This document shows positions 8,088-16,500 of a stretch of DNA of 30,181 nt, piece by piece (the stretch's first letter is position 1; every line of letters begins with the position of its first letter). This DNA is from a virus, in IMG/VR virus record IMGVR_UViG_3300048694_000135, positions 1 through 30,181 of that record; one strand, 5' to 3'. The translations under genes and the position numbers were made by a program. The notes beneath the pieces are model-generated. The model saw only the letters and a program-made list of their open reading frames with translations. It was not told the DNA's origin and searched no databases.

Positions 8088-8660
8088 TTAAATTGCCGCC
8101 GCATTAGCGACATATTGATGTTCCGCAATCTGGCACTGGACGATGGTATAAGCATCACCCCAAGCGTTGCCCGGATACGGTGCGAGGTTGACAACACGCA
8201 TTTGCTTGTTATTGCCTGCGCCTGCGGCAGAAGTGCCGAGGGTGCATTGGCTCAAGCCAGTGGTGGTGGAACCAGCGGTCGCATTGGTAATGTTGTATTG
8301 ATCACCAATTGCGGCTTGAGACAAAGAGCCATCGGCTTGCATCTCATACACGACCAACGGGTCATCCCACACATACGCAACACACGAACCAGTCTGGTAC
8401 GCTGTGGAGGCGGGCCAGTAGTTCGAGATGCGGCGGCGACCAGTGGTGTCAGTCCACTCAACGCCATCAAAAGCGCCGAGGAACGCATCACCAGATGCGG
8501 CAGGTTGAATAACGCCAGCAGTCACGAGTTTGACAGGCTGACCCTTCAGAATGTCAGAGCCGTAGCCCGACACAATTCCGTCAGCATACGCACGGGCACG
8601 ATCCAGACCAGAAGGATGGAACGCAGGGCGCATACCGAACGGAGCAGAGGTTGCACTCAT
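8088..8660 (-). CDS. Conserved structural protein next to capsid gene
   Basis: A 190-residue protein beginning MSATSAPFGMRPAFHPSGLDRARAYADGI, with GYGSDILKGQPVKL, FLGAFDGVEW and a conserved-looking acidic and aromatic centre (VAYVWDDPLVVYEMQADGS). It ends in HQYVANAAAI. The fold is probably beta-rich. AAGGAG lies five bases before the ATG. It sits immediately upstream of the capsid gene in the same transcript, and I recall homologues in this position in many uncultured phages. A capsid cement or decoration role is likely but not shown by any motif. Confidence 0.7.
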   Translation of the reverse strand: MSATSAPFGMRPAFHPSGLDRARAYADGIVSGYGSDILKGQPVKLVTAGVIQPAASGDAFLGAFDGVEWTDTTGRRRISNYWPASTAYQTGSCVAYVWDDPLVVYEMQADGSLSQAAIGDQYNITNATAGSTTTGLSQCTLGTSAAGAGNNKQMRVVNLAPYPGNAWGDAYTIVQCQIAEHQYVANAAAI

Positions 8661-8672
8661 ATTTACTCCTTG

Positions 8673-9233
8673 TTACCCCTCAAAAATGGGGGCGATGTTG
8701 GGTTGCTGTTTGTCGATTCGTCCGAAACCTTCACCCTCTACTTGCAGGAGTCTGCGATTTGAACTATCACGGGCTTGACCTTGCAGATTCTCCAATTGCA
8801 TCTCAATTTTCTGCTGTTCCTCAAGAGGGGCAGTGTGGTGCATTTGGGTCATGACTGCTTGGTAAACATCCATTGGCAGTTTAAATAACAACATCTCGTT
8901 ACAAGAGATAAAGCCAGTATGTTCGCCAGCCTTTACACGGAAAGTTTCGTAACCGGGCAACTCATCTGAAGTGACAGGTTTGTAGCCCAGACGCATCCGT
9001 TTATCAATGCTGTCGTAACTATTGGTGGTGGAGAGCCAGCACAGATGCCACCCGGGGATTGCATCGACTGGGATTTTCGGCAGAGCCGATTGCGTCCACT
9101 CATCGCTCCACGCCTTGAGGCGTTCCTGCGCTGATGCGAACTGTTCCTCTACGGGACGGCGGGTCTGGTCTTGCGAAGACCGATCTTCACGACCACCAGC
9201 AGAGAGAGATTTTTTGAGACGAGATTCAGCCAT
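8673..9233 (-). CDS. Conserved virion-region protein of unknown function
   Basis: A 186-residue protein. The N-terminus is charged (RLKKSLSAGGREDRSSQDQTRRP) and probably disordered. The core (AIPGWHLCWLSTTNSYDSIDKRMRLGYKPVTSDEL, then VKAGEHTGFISCNEMLLFKLP) looks folded. The C-terminal third is a predicted helix rich in Gln and Glu (HHTAPLEEQQKIEMQLENLQ). Its AGGAG site lies in the end of the scaffold gene. The placement between scaffold and capsid suggests head assembly. I know no function for this family. Confidence 0.65.
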   Translation of the reverse strand: MAESRLKKSLSAGGREDRSSQDQTRRPVEEQFASAQERLKAWSDEWTQSALPKIPVDAIPGWHLCWLSTTNSYDSIDKRMRLGYKPVTSDELPGYETFRVKAGEHTGFISCNEMLLFKLPMDVYQAVMTQMHHTAPLEEQQKIEMQLENLQGQARDSSNRRLLQVEGEGFGRIDKQQPNIAPIFEG

Positions 9234-9235
9234 GA

Positions 9236-10213
9236 TTAACTCCTGTAGCCTTGAGATTGACGAGCCTGTTCTGCATAACGCTTGATCATGCGGTTGCGTG
9301 ACTGCGGGTTATCCCACAGACCTGCATCCTTGATCGCACGAACTTGTTCAGGCGACAACACGAAAGTGTTTCGTGCGCCACTTGAAGAAGTCGTAGTCTC
9401 ACGCCCAGAACCAGTCACAACACTCCTTGGTCTACGAGAGGGTCGGTTATCTCTCCCGTCATAGTCATCAGTGTAATGGTGGGGCAGGCGTTTTTGCAAG
9501 CGTCTGTCCAACTCTTCCCAATAGTCTTCTGATGCAGGGTTCCAACCTTCTTTAACAAGTTTCTGGTCGATCACCTTGGCGATCTCAGAATCCTCGTCAT
9601 CACCTTCGGGTCGGAACCACGGATTTCTGTCCATCCAACGAGTGGCTTGACGCTGGAGTTCAGCATTGGAAGCGGGGGCAGGACTGTTGGTTTGTTTAAC
9701 AGCCTGTTCTTTAACTCGCTCCATTGATTCGATTTCACGCCGAGCCTCGTACCACATCTCTTGGGCTTTGGCGAGGGCTTCGCCGTCCCCTGCGGAGGTG
9801 GCTTCGGACATCTTCATACGGGCGTATTGCAGGCGCAATTGCTTGTCCTCAATCGCCTTGTCCAAACGAGCCAGATCAGCGGAATGGGTCTTGCGCTCCA
9901 CATTGGAGAGGCGCTCCATCAGTTCCTGATTCTGACGCTGGAGCATCATCAGGCGCTGGTCTTTCTCCTCGTTGGTCTTTTTGATGTATTCCTTCTTGGC
10001 TTTGCGCCGTGCCCTGCGAGCAGAACGGATCGCCTCAGTGTCATCGGCATGATCACGATCATCATCGTCATCGCCAACTTCACCACCTTCGGCTCGTTGC
10101 TCTTCTTGATCTTCCTCGGCATCGGGGGAAGGGATGCTATCGGGCAAGTCAACAGTCACAGACCCATCAGCCTGTTCCTTGACTTCAATCTTTTCTTCTG
10201 TTTCAGTTGTCAT
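9236..10213 (-). CDS. Putative capsid scaffolding protein
   Basis: This 325-residue protein has the classic scaffold layout. Residues 1-60 are strongly acidic (VGDDDDDRDHADDTE). Residues 63-175 are a long charged coiled coil (RRARRKAKKEYIKKTNEEKD, QRQNQELMERLSNVERK, EMWYEARREIESMERVKEQAV). The C-terminus (about 285-325, LSPEQVRAIKDAGLWD.. RNRMIKRYAEQARQ) is a short basic helical region that could bind capsid subunits. AGAGGTG precedes the ATG. Its place between portal and capsid genes fits. No protease domain is visible. Assignment rests on architecture and order, not on sequence identity. Confidence 0.7.
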   Translation of the reverse strand: MTTETEEKIEVKEQADGSVTVDLPDSIPSPDAEEDQEEQRAEGGEVGDDDDDRDHADDTEAIRSARRARRKAKKEYIKKTNEEKDQRLMMLQRQNQELMERLSNVERKTHSADLARLDKAIEDKQLRLQYARMKMSEATSAGDGEALAKAQEMWYEARREIESMERVKEQAVKQTNSPAPASNAELQRQATRWMDRNPWFRPEGDDEDSEIAKVIDQKLVKEGWNPASEDYWEELDRRLQKRLPHHYTDDYDGRDNRPSRRPRSVVTGSGRETTTSSSGARNTFVLSPEQVRAIKDAGLWDNPQSRNRMIKRYAEQARQSQGYRS

Positions 10214-10223
10214 GTTTCACCTC

Positions 10224-10661
10224 TTAAATGAAAGCACGCATAGCCAACGGGTCACCAGTGACCTTGGCAATGCACTCATGGTCGTTCAGGATCATGAACA
10301 GTGCGGGGTCTTCCAAGTCATCCTCGCCGGGAACCTTGACCTCCCAACGATCACCGCCCCACTTGGGGACACGGATGTAGTCACCAACCTCAACCCATGT
10401 GCCTTCGGGCCAAGGTTGCATGGTGTCTCGATGCTTGAATGCGATGGGGCCAATCTCAACGACTTTAGCCACCATGTTGTTCCACTTTTCAGTCTCTTTG
10501 GTCTCCTCGACCAAGATGATTCCTGCACTGGTTGCTTTCTTTTTGGTTCGGCGCAACTGAACAAGCACACGCCCACCAAGAGGTTTAGCACCCGGGTTCA
10601 CGCTCGGAAATGCCCAAGCAAGTTCAGCGGCGTTTGCCACTTCGGGTTCATTCATGTTCAT
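10224..10661 (-). CDS. GroES-like co-chaperonin
   Basis: This 145-residue protein aligns along its length with bacterial GroES (cpn10), which caps GroEL. KPLGGRVLVQL (26-36) matches the PLHDRVIVK start. TSAGIILVEE (44-53) matches the mobile loop, with I48-I49-L50 at the place of the GroEL-contacting hydrophobic tripeptide. VAKVVEIGP (64-72) matches EVLAVGNG; VGDYIRV (92-98) matches VGDIVIF; ALFMILNDHECIAKV (120-134) matches the C-terminal strands. It is longer than GroES by about 25 N-terminal residues and a loop with WPEGTWV. It lies between portal and scaffold genes, so it probably tunes host GroEL for folding capsid proteins, as T4 gp31 does. No GroEL gene is in the window. Confidence 0.85.
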   Translation of the reverse strand: MNMNEPEVANAAELAWAFPSVNPGAKPLGGRVLVQLRRTKKKATSAGIILVEETKETEKWNNMVAKVVEIGPIAFKHRDTMQPWPEGTWVEVGDYIRVPKWGGDRWEVKVPGEDDLEDPALFMILNDHECIAKVTGDPLAMRAFI

Positions 10662-10833
10662 CTTCTTCCTTCAAGATGTTGTTTAAGATGTCCAAGGCTT
10701 CGGTTAAACCTTGGTATTGACCAACCATGCGCTGATACGCCTCCCATGTAGACGCATTTCCCTGCGCCAAGGAAAGAGCGAGGTCGCTCTGTGAGGCTTT
10801 GATACCAGCAATCAGGTCTCCTACTGTTCCCAT
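10648..10833 (-). CDS. Small helical protein of unknown function
   Basis: A 61-residue acidic, probably all-helical protein (MGTVGDLIAGIKASQSDLAL.. QYQGLTEALDILNNILKEEDEHE). It starts immediately after the stop of the 51-aa gene and its end overlaps the GroES-like gene by 14 bases, consistent with one translated unit. Nothing in it points to a function. Confidence 0.6.
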   Translation of the reverse strand: MGTVGDLIAGIKASQSDLALSLAQGNASTWEAYQRMVGQYQGLTEALDILNNILKEEDEHE

Positions 10834-10989
10834 TTATTTCTTCTTCGCTTGGCTCAGACCTCCTTGGGGCTTGGCGGGGGCAGGACTGCCACCCTTGGTT
10901 TTCAGGGAAGTGCCATCAAGGTTCTCGCCAGCGGCGATACGCTTGTGCATAGGCACTGCTTCGTTGTGGTACGGGTTACTGGATGCCAT
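10834..10989 (-). CDS. Short basic protein downstream of portal
   Basis: A 51-residue open frame beginning MASSNPYHNEAVPMHKRIAAGENLDGTSL and ending in LSQAKKK. It starts inside the last 14 bases of the portal gene, behind a GGAGG site, and ends right at the start of the next small gene, filling a gap that would otherwise be empty. It is Lys-, Pro- and Gly-rich with a KTKGGS motif like the tags in other virion proteins here. I recall similar short proteins next to portal genes. Function unknown. Confidence 0.65.
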   Translation of the reverse strand: MASSNPYHNEAVPMHKRIAAGENLDGTSLKTKGGSPAPAKPQGGLSQAKKK

Positions 10990-13513
10990 AGGTTCCTCCT
11001 GTTGTGGCACGCTCTTCCAATCTCAACTTTGCCGCATCACGGTTCAGTCGAGCCGCTTCAATGCGCTCTTTGGTCTCGTTGTCGCCGTTGGCAATCGCCT
11101 CCCGCAACTGCAAGTCCTCTTGTTTGAACGCAAACTCTTCCTGTTGCTTTTTCTGTTGCAACTGGATTTCAGCCTGATCACGAGCCGCACGGCGTTGAGT
11201 TTCTGCCATGCTGGTCTGCTGGAGCACCAAAGCCTCTGGTGTCATCTGAGGTTGAGGCTTGAACTTCTCCAATTCCTGAGCCATGCCCTGAATGATCGGC
11301 ATGATTCCGCTGAACACTTGCTGTGCATCCAAGTCGGTATGCTGTGATGCCACCGCAAACAACTGATCCACCTTCGGGGTAACTTGCGGAAGGTCGTAAT
11401 CTTTGACTTCCTGACCCACAGCCTTGTTCACATACCCATTCATGCGGTTCAAATACCACAATGTCAGGTGCTGTTTGATGTGCTCGATGGCGTTGGGGAT
11501 GTATTTGGGTGCAATCAGGGGGTTTGCACCAAAGATCGGGTTCTTTGCGAAGTCCAAATGCGACTGAAGGTGCGCCAAATGATCTTGCTCGATGTAAGCG
11601 TAGGCAGATTGACCCAAAGCCATCGCCACATTTTCGTTTGCGGCATCTCGCTTCTCAGGATCAGGCACTCCAATCATCAATTCGTTGACTTCAGGCACTT
11701 TAATCTGCTTCAAGAACCTCTCAACGACCGCTTTTCGGTCAAAAAGGTCAGGATTCTTGTCCATCAGAGCCATGACAGCCTGCATCTGAGCCATTCTCTG
11801 GGTCTCAGAGAAGATTGCAGGGTCAGAGACAGGGATCACATCGGTATTGCGCTTGAAATCCTCCTTGCGGATGTCCAAATCAGCGACAACTTCACCCTTT
11901 TTCTGCTCATCCAAGTACCAACGGTTGATGCGACCGAGGATTTTGAGCATCCGAGACTGTGCATCGTGCAGTCGGGCATGGATGGCGGCAAAAACCACTG
12001 CACCTTGCTCGATCAAAGCCTGTGTTGTGCCCACAGGAGCGTTGGAAGTGATGTCTGCAATCTTCTCTTCAGCCGTTGTGACCACGCCTTTGGCGGCTTG
12101 ATCAAGGAAACCCATGAGTTCAAACAGCACTTGAGAGGGCGGGTTGAAGGGCATGGGCATGGCGATCTTGCGAATGTCGTCCACCCCGGGCGCTCCCTCA
12201 ATCTCAGCAACCTGAGTCACCTCAACTTGGGTGCTTTGACCGCTGATTTTCGCCCCCTTCAACTTCAGCATGGTGGCGGCGTTGTTAATGTGAGCAGAGT
12301 CAAGCAAAGCACGCAGGCTACCAGTGAGAGCGGCACTAAGACCGCCAATGAGATGAGGAAGACCCACCGCATAAGCACCTCGCCACGGGATGAATTTGTA
12401 CTCGATCAGCCAATCCAACTTGGTCATGGACTCATCGCCCTGCTCCCAGTTGCGATACAAGCCCACAACCTCGCTCTCCAACTCATCAACCATCAGGATG
12501 TAGGGAGCCATCTTGCCTTCTGACTGGCGATCACCCTCCAATTCCAGCCATGTGTAGATGTGATAGACGGTGCGAACGCCATCAATGTTCTCAGCATCAT
12601 CCTTGCGACCTTCGATCTTGTCGTTGGCTTTCTCCGCTTTGGTCTCCTCTGGAGACATGGATGCACGGATGTAGTTGATGTCACGATACAAACCACGCTT
12701 GACCCGTTGGTCAAACTCCCATTGGGTGATGTCCTGACGCTCAGTGACACGCTGAGAGGTGTAGAAGTTTCCTGCGGCAAACGGCAGGATGATGTTGTCG
12801 ATGGGCACGAACTCAGCACAGGGACGCTTTTTGTCCTCGTCGTACCAGAGTTTCATGTACTGCGACCCACCCAAAGGCAACTGAGTCAGCATCTGTTCCT
12901 GTTCGTCACGGAACTCTTCAATCTGCTCAGTCAACTGCCAGTTCATGAAGTCACGCTTGCGCTCGGCAACGACCAACTTCTCTTTGTCCACATCGCCAAG
13001 GATTTTTGTTCGGGTTGGCCCGTTCGGGGGGAACAACTCCTTGATCGCACGAGAAGCAAAGTCCACACAAGCCTCAGCCATGACGGGGTGAACCACACGG
13101 CTTGCGCCTTGGAACTGAGCACCCCCGGGCGCATCATTACCCATACCAGTGCGTTTGATGCCCTCCTCATACTGCTTGTCCCGCAGGCTTCTGGCTTCCT
13201 TGTCCTTGTCGATCAGTTCAAGGTAGCGTAGAGCAATGTTGTTGAGGTCATAGGGGTCGATGTCGTCGCTCTCAGCGAGGTTCTGGTAGAAGTCCTCATC
13301 TTCGTCAGGCCCACGCAATTTGTCATCCATTGTGACCACAGCAGAGCCGTCGGGCAGTTCCTCGATCTGAGCCTCATCCATGTCCAGAGGAACTTCGATG
13401 GAGCCATCCTCGTATTGGGTCATGCCTTCTGGCATATCCTGAGCAATCTCATCCGCTGTCATCCCGGGGATTTCACGCCCGTAGTCAGGCTCGATGGGGA
13501 ATTGTGTAGCCAT
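10976..13513 (-). CDS. Portal protein (P22-like, podovirus type)
   Basis: This 845-residue protein forms the dodecameric DNA channel at one capsid vertex. Length and order (after the terminases, before scaffold and capsid) fit the large portal class of short-tailed phages. Residues 1-100 are an acidic extension (EDEDFYQNLAESDDIDPYDLN). The core begins near RYLELIDKDKEARSLRDKQYEEG and has PVMAEACVDFASRAIKELFP, LPLGGSQYMKLWYDED and FVPIDNIILP, then an IPWRGAYAVGLPHLIGGLSA segment. The last 110 residues form a Gln/Glu/Arg-rich coiled coil like the barrel of P22-type portals. It starts two bases after the stop of the 2034-aa gene. Confidence 0.85.
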   Translation of the reverse strand: MATQFPIEPDYGREIPGMTADEIAQDMPEGMTQYEDGSIEVPLDMDEAQIEELPDGSAVVTMDDKLRGPDEDEDFYQNLAESDDIDPYDLNNIALRYLELIDKDKEARSLRDKQYEEGIKRTGMGNDAPGGAQFQGASRVVHPVMAEACVDFASRAIKELFPPNGPTRTKILGDVDKEKLVVAERKRDFMNWQLTEQIEEFRDEQEQMLTQLPLGGSQYMKLWYDEDKKRPCAEFVPIDNIILPFAAGNFYTSQRVTERQDITQWEFDQRVKRGLYRDINYIRASMSPEETKAEKANDKIEGRKDDAENIDGVRTVYHIYTWLELEGDRQSEGKMAPYILMVDELESEVVGLYRNWEQGDESMTKLDWLIEYKFIPWRGAYAVGLPHLIGGLSAALTGSLRALLDSAHINNAATMLKLKGAKISGQSTQVEVTQVAEIEGAPGVDDIRKIAMPMPFNPPSQVLFELMGFLDQAAKGVVTTAEEKIADITSNAPVGTTQALIEQGAVVFAAIHARLHDAQSRMLKILGRINRWYLDEQKKGEVVADLDIRKEDFKRNTDVIPVSDPAIFSETQRMAQMQAVMALMDKNPDLFDRKAVVERFLKQIKVPEVNELMIGVPDPEKRDAANENVAMALGQSAYAYIEQDHLAHLQSHLDFAKNPIFGANPLIAPKYIPNAIEHIKQHLTLWYLNRMNGYVNKAVGQEVKDYDLPQVTPKVDQLFAVASQHTDLDAQQVFSGIMPIIQGMAQELEKFKPQPQMTPEALVLQQTSMAETQRRAARDQAEIQLQQKKQQEEFAFKQEDLQLREAIANGDNETKERIEAARLNRDAAKLRLEERATTGGTYGIQ

Positions 13514-13515
13514 AT

Positions 13516-16500
13516 TTAAGCCTTAGCCTTTCGTTTGTTCTTTACCTTGATCAGCCCATTGTCGGCATTTGTTACTTTGCCGCCTTCTGCCATCTTTAAT
13601 TCAAGTTTTTTACGGCGCATATAGTCATAAACCTCTTGGATGTTGTTGGGATCAAACTCTCCCTTCATAAGTCCTTCTTGGTAGGTTTTGACTGCATCAA
13701 TGTTTCGTTGACCAATCTTTTCTGAAATAGCGTTTTTTCGCTTTTCCATTGCGCCGATTGCCATGTTCCTCAATGCTTCTTTTGATGCATTGGGGTATTC
13801 TGCTTTCATTTCCTTGTAAATGTTTTCAAATGTTTTTGGCATCAAAATTTCAACAGGCATATTTGGCATAGAGCCTGCATAGACGCCAGGGAAATCATGA
13901 CTATAAGTTGACGATTTTGATGGGCGCAACTTGCCAAACACATCCAATTCTGCCGCCACATTACCAACATAACCTTTAGGAACACCTTTTAGTTCTTCAG
14001 CCAACACAGAGCCAGTCAAATCTTGTATGTTGTACCCAAGCCGTTTTTGTTGCTCAACTAATGCCATACGATCCATGAATGCTTTACGCATATTCATGTC
14101 CGTAAAACCACTGATCTTTTTTTCTTTGTCTGATGGCAATCCGTTTTTCAATTGTTCAAAAAATTCTTTGGAACCAAACGGAGCCATGTCCTTAAATACG
14201 CCTTTTTTGCCTTCAAAGACCATGTTTCTCATGCTCTCATCAAGGGCTTTTTTTTCTGCCTTTTTAAGACCAGCCTGTTCCATGATGTCAATCATGATAT
14301 CTGTTGGAAAAGTAGAAGCGTATTCAGCTTTTGCACCCATGCGAACAGGAAAACCAAACACCCTTCCAGTTCCATTACCAAGCAACTGATTTTCTACAGA
14401 TGCTTCATTTATTCGATCCATTATTCTTTTTGCAATACCCTCATTTGAGGCTCCAGCAATTCTTTGTTTAATGTGTTGAAGATCACGCATATAGTCATCA
14501 CCGCCTTCTGTCAACACAGGCTTTTGCAGTGGAATATCTGATACTTCAGTTACCAACTTGTTTCGGCTGGTTGCGTCCCACGGAAAGATTTTGACTTGAG
14601 AGCCTTGCAAGTTCTCAATGTTCAAATCTTGTCGAGGAGCAAGACCACCTGTGTCAGTTACTTTGTATCGAATGCCGACATCAGGATCAGGCTTAAGAGG
14701 TGTATGCGGTTTATAGACACTCATGACTTGAGGGGTCAAAGCATTCAACACGCCTGACTTGCTTTCCCCAAACATAGCCTTATCAATCTCTTTTGCCGCC
14801 GCTTTGCCTAAAGCCTTTGCGCCTTTTAAGGCAGGCTTTGAGAGTGGAGCAAGAGCTTCAATAGCACCAGATGTATCTTCTGGAATTATCGGGACATTTG
14901 CCTTGTTAATGTTTGTGATGGGCTGACCATATGATTTGCGTTCAAGCGTCCGAGCCAACTCAGGAATTCGCAAAAAATTTGCAATTTCCTCTGTTACGGG
15001 GTTTTTGTAACCAAACTGTTCTTTGGATGCGTCTTCAATTGACTTTGCCAGATCAGCCGCCATCCCCCAACCTTCACTACGAGGAGTGGCTTTAACTTCA
15101 CCTCCCTTGTCAAACCCCCGATCCTCAACCTCCATCATCATGGCATCGGGGTTGTCAGTGATCTGGACAGGCTTAGGCTCTTCCATCTGGGTTGCGCCAA
15201 TACCGACAGGGGCGGCAACCGAATACATCGGAAAGCCCTTCTCGGTGAACTCCTGACGCATCTCAGGCGTAATCTTGAATGAGTGCAAATCAATGTAATT
15301 TGGTTCACCAGAACGAATCATGCCAAGACCAGCACGATCCTGAACCATCTTTTCTCCAGATTGGAGAGGCATGGTCTCAACCTGAACGCCATACTTCTTG
15401 CCAAGGCTGTTGAGGTAGTCGGGCAACATCTTGTCGTAAAAGCCCTTCATGCCTTCGCCGCCCACTTGCAGGTCAAGGCCAGTCAAAGTCTTTTTACCTT
15501 CACTGACGCTACCAGCAGGGAATTCTTTACCTTCTCCGCTGACAATCTTTTGAGCGACTTCTTTGCCAACCATGTTTTCCAACTGGCTTTCAGTCATGGT
15601 TGGCTCGTTTAAAGCAACTCGCCCATTTTTATCAACGGCAGTTAAAGAATATGTGCCATCAGCATTTTTGCCATAGTTGATTTCGTTGAGATGCCTGCTC
15701 AGGTCATAGCGTTCTGCTTGCACAACCCCGGGAGAGATGGCAACCCTGTCATATCCCTTTTCAGCGGCATCGGCAAGGATGCGGTTCATCATCAACTCAT
15801 GCCAGTTCTTTTTGAAGGGTGCGTCAGGAACGCCTTCTCTGGCTTTGAGTCGAGCCTGATGCAGAGACATTTGCTTTTCGCTCTCACCCAAGAAATCAGC
15901 CAACTTGCGGGGATCATCTGCAATTCTTTGAGCCATGTTTTGACCAAGTGTGGCGGCTTTTTCTTCAGCCACGCCCTCTTTGATCATTGTTTGTTTTATG
16001 TCTTCAGCAACTCTTTTTTGCAGATCATTTAGGTAGTCAACATACTCTTGCTCTGCATTTTTATTTGCATAACCCTTCTTGCGCCCTGCCTGATGCCAGT
16101 CAGATTGAATCTCCTCGACATGAAGCACTCTTTCGCCTTCAGGTGTTACACGATCAGATACACGAGCATGAGCAATCACATTCGGCTCATCATAGTGACT
16201 TGAACGAAATGCCTCTTGTTTTTCAGCGGCAAGAAGTTTGTCGTGCATATATTGATCATCTGCACCAGCGGCACGCCTCCAATCAAGGCGACCATACTTT
16301 TGTTTCATCTCATCTTGGAATTTACGCAAGTTTTCTTTTGCTTGGTGAAATGTATCAGGCAACTTCAACAAAATCTCTCGGTAGTTTTGACCGCCGGGAA
16401 GAATTAAGTCAGGTCTATCATACTTAGGTGGATTTGCTTGGCCTTGCCCTTCCAAGTCTAATTTTTCAGCACGAGTATTCAAAAACTCTGCTTCTCTGAA

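Noticed and set aside
8019-8762. Plus-strand open frame of 247 codons
   Set aside because: It spans the starts and ends of several well-supported minus-strand structural genes and has no protein-like features.
11384-12523. Plus-strand open frame of 379 codons
   Set aside because: It lies fully antisense to the portal gene, has His/Leu/Val-rich shadow composition and no ribosome binding site or motif.
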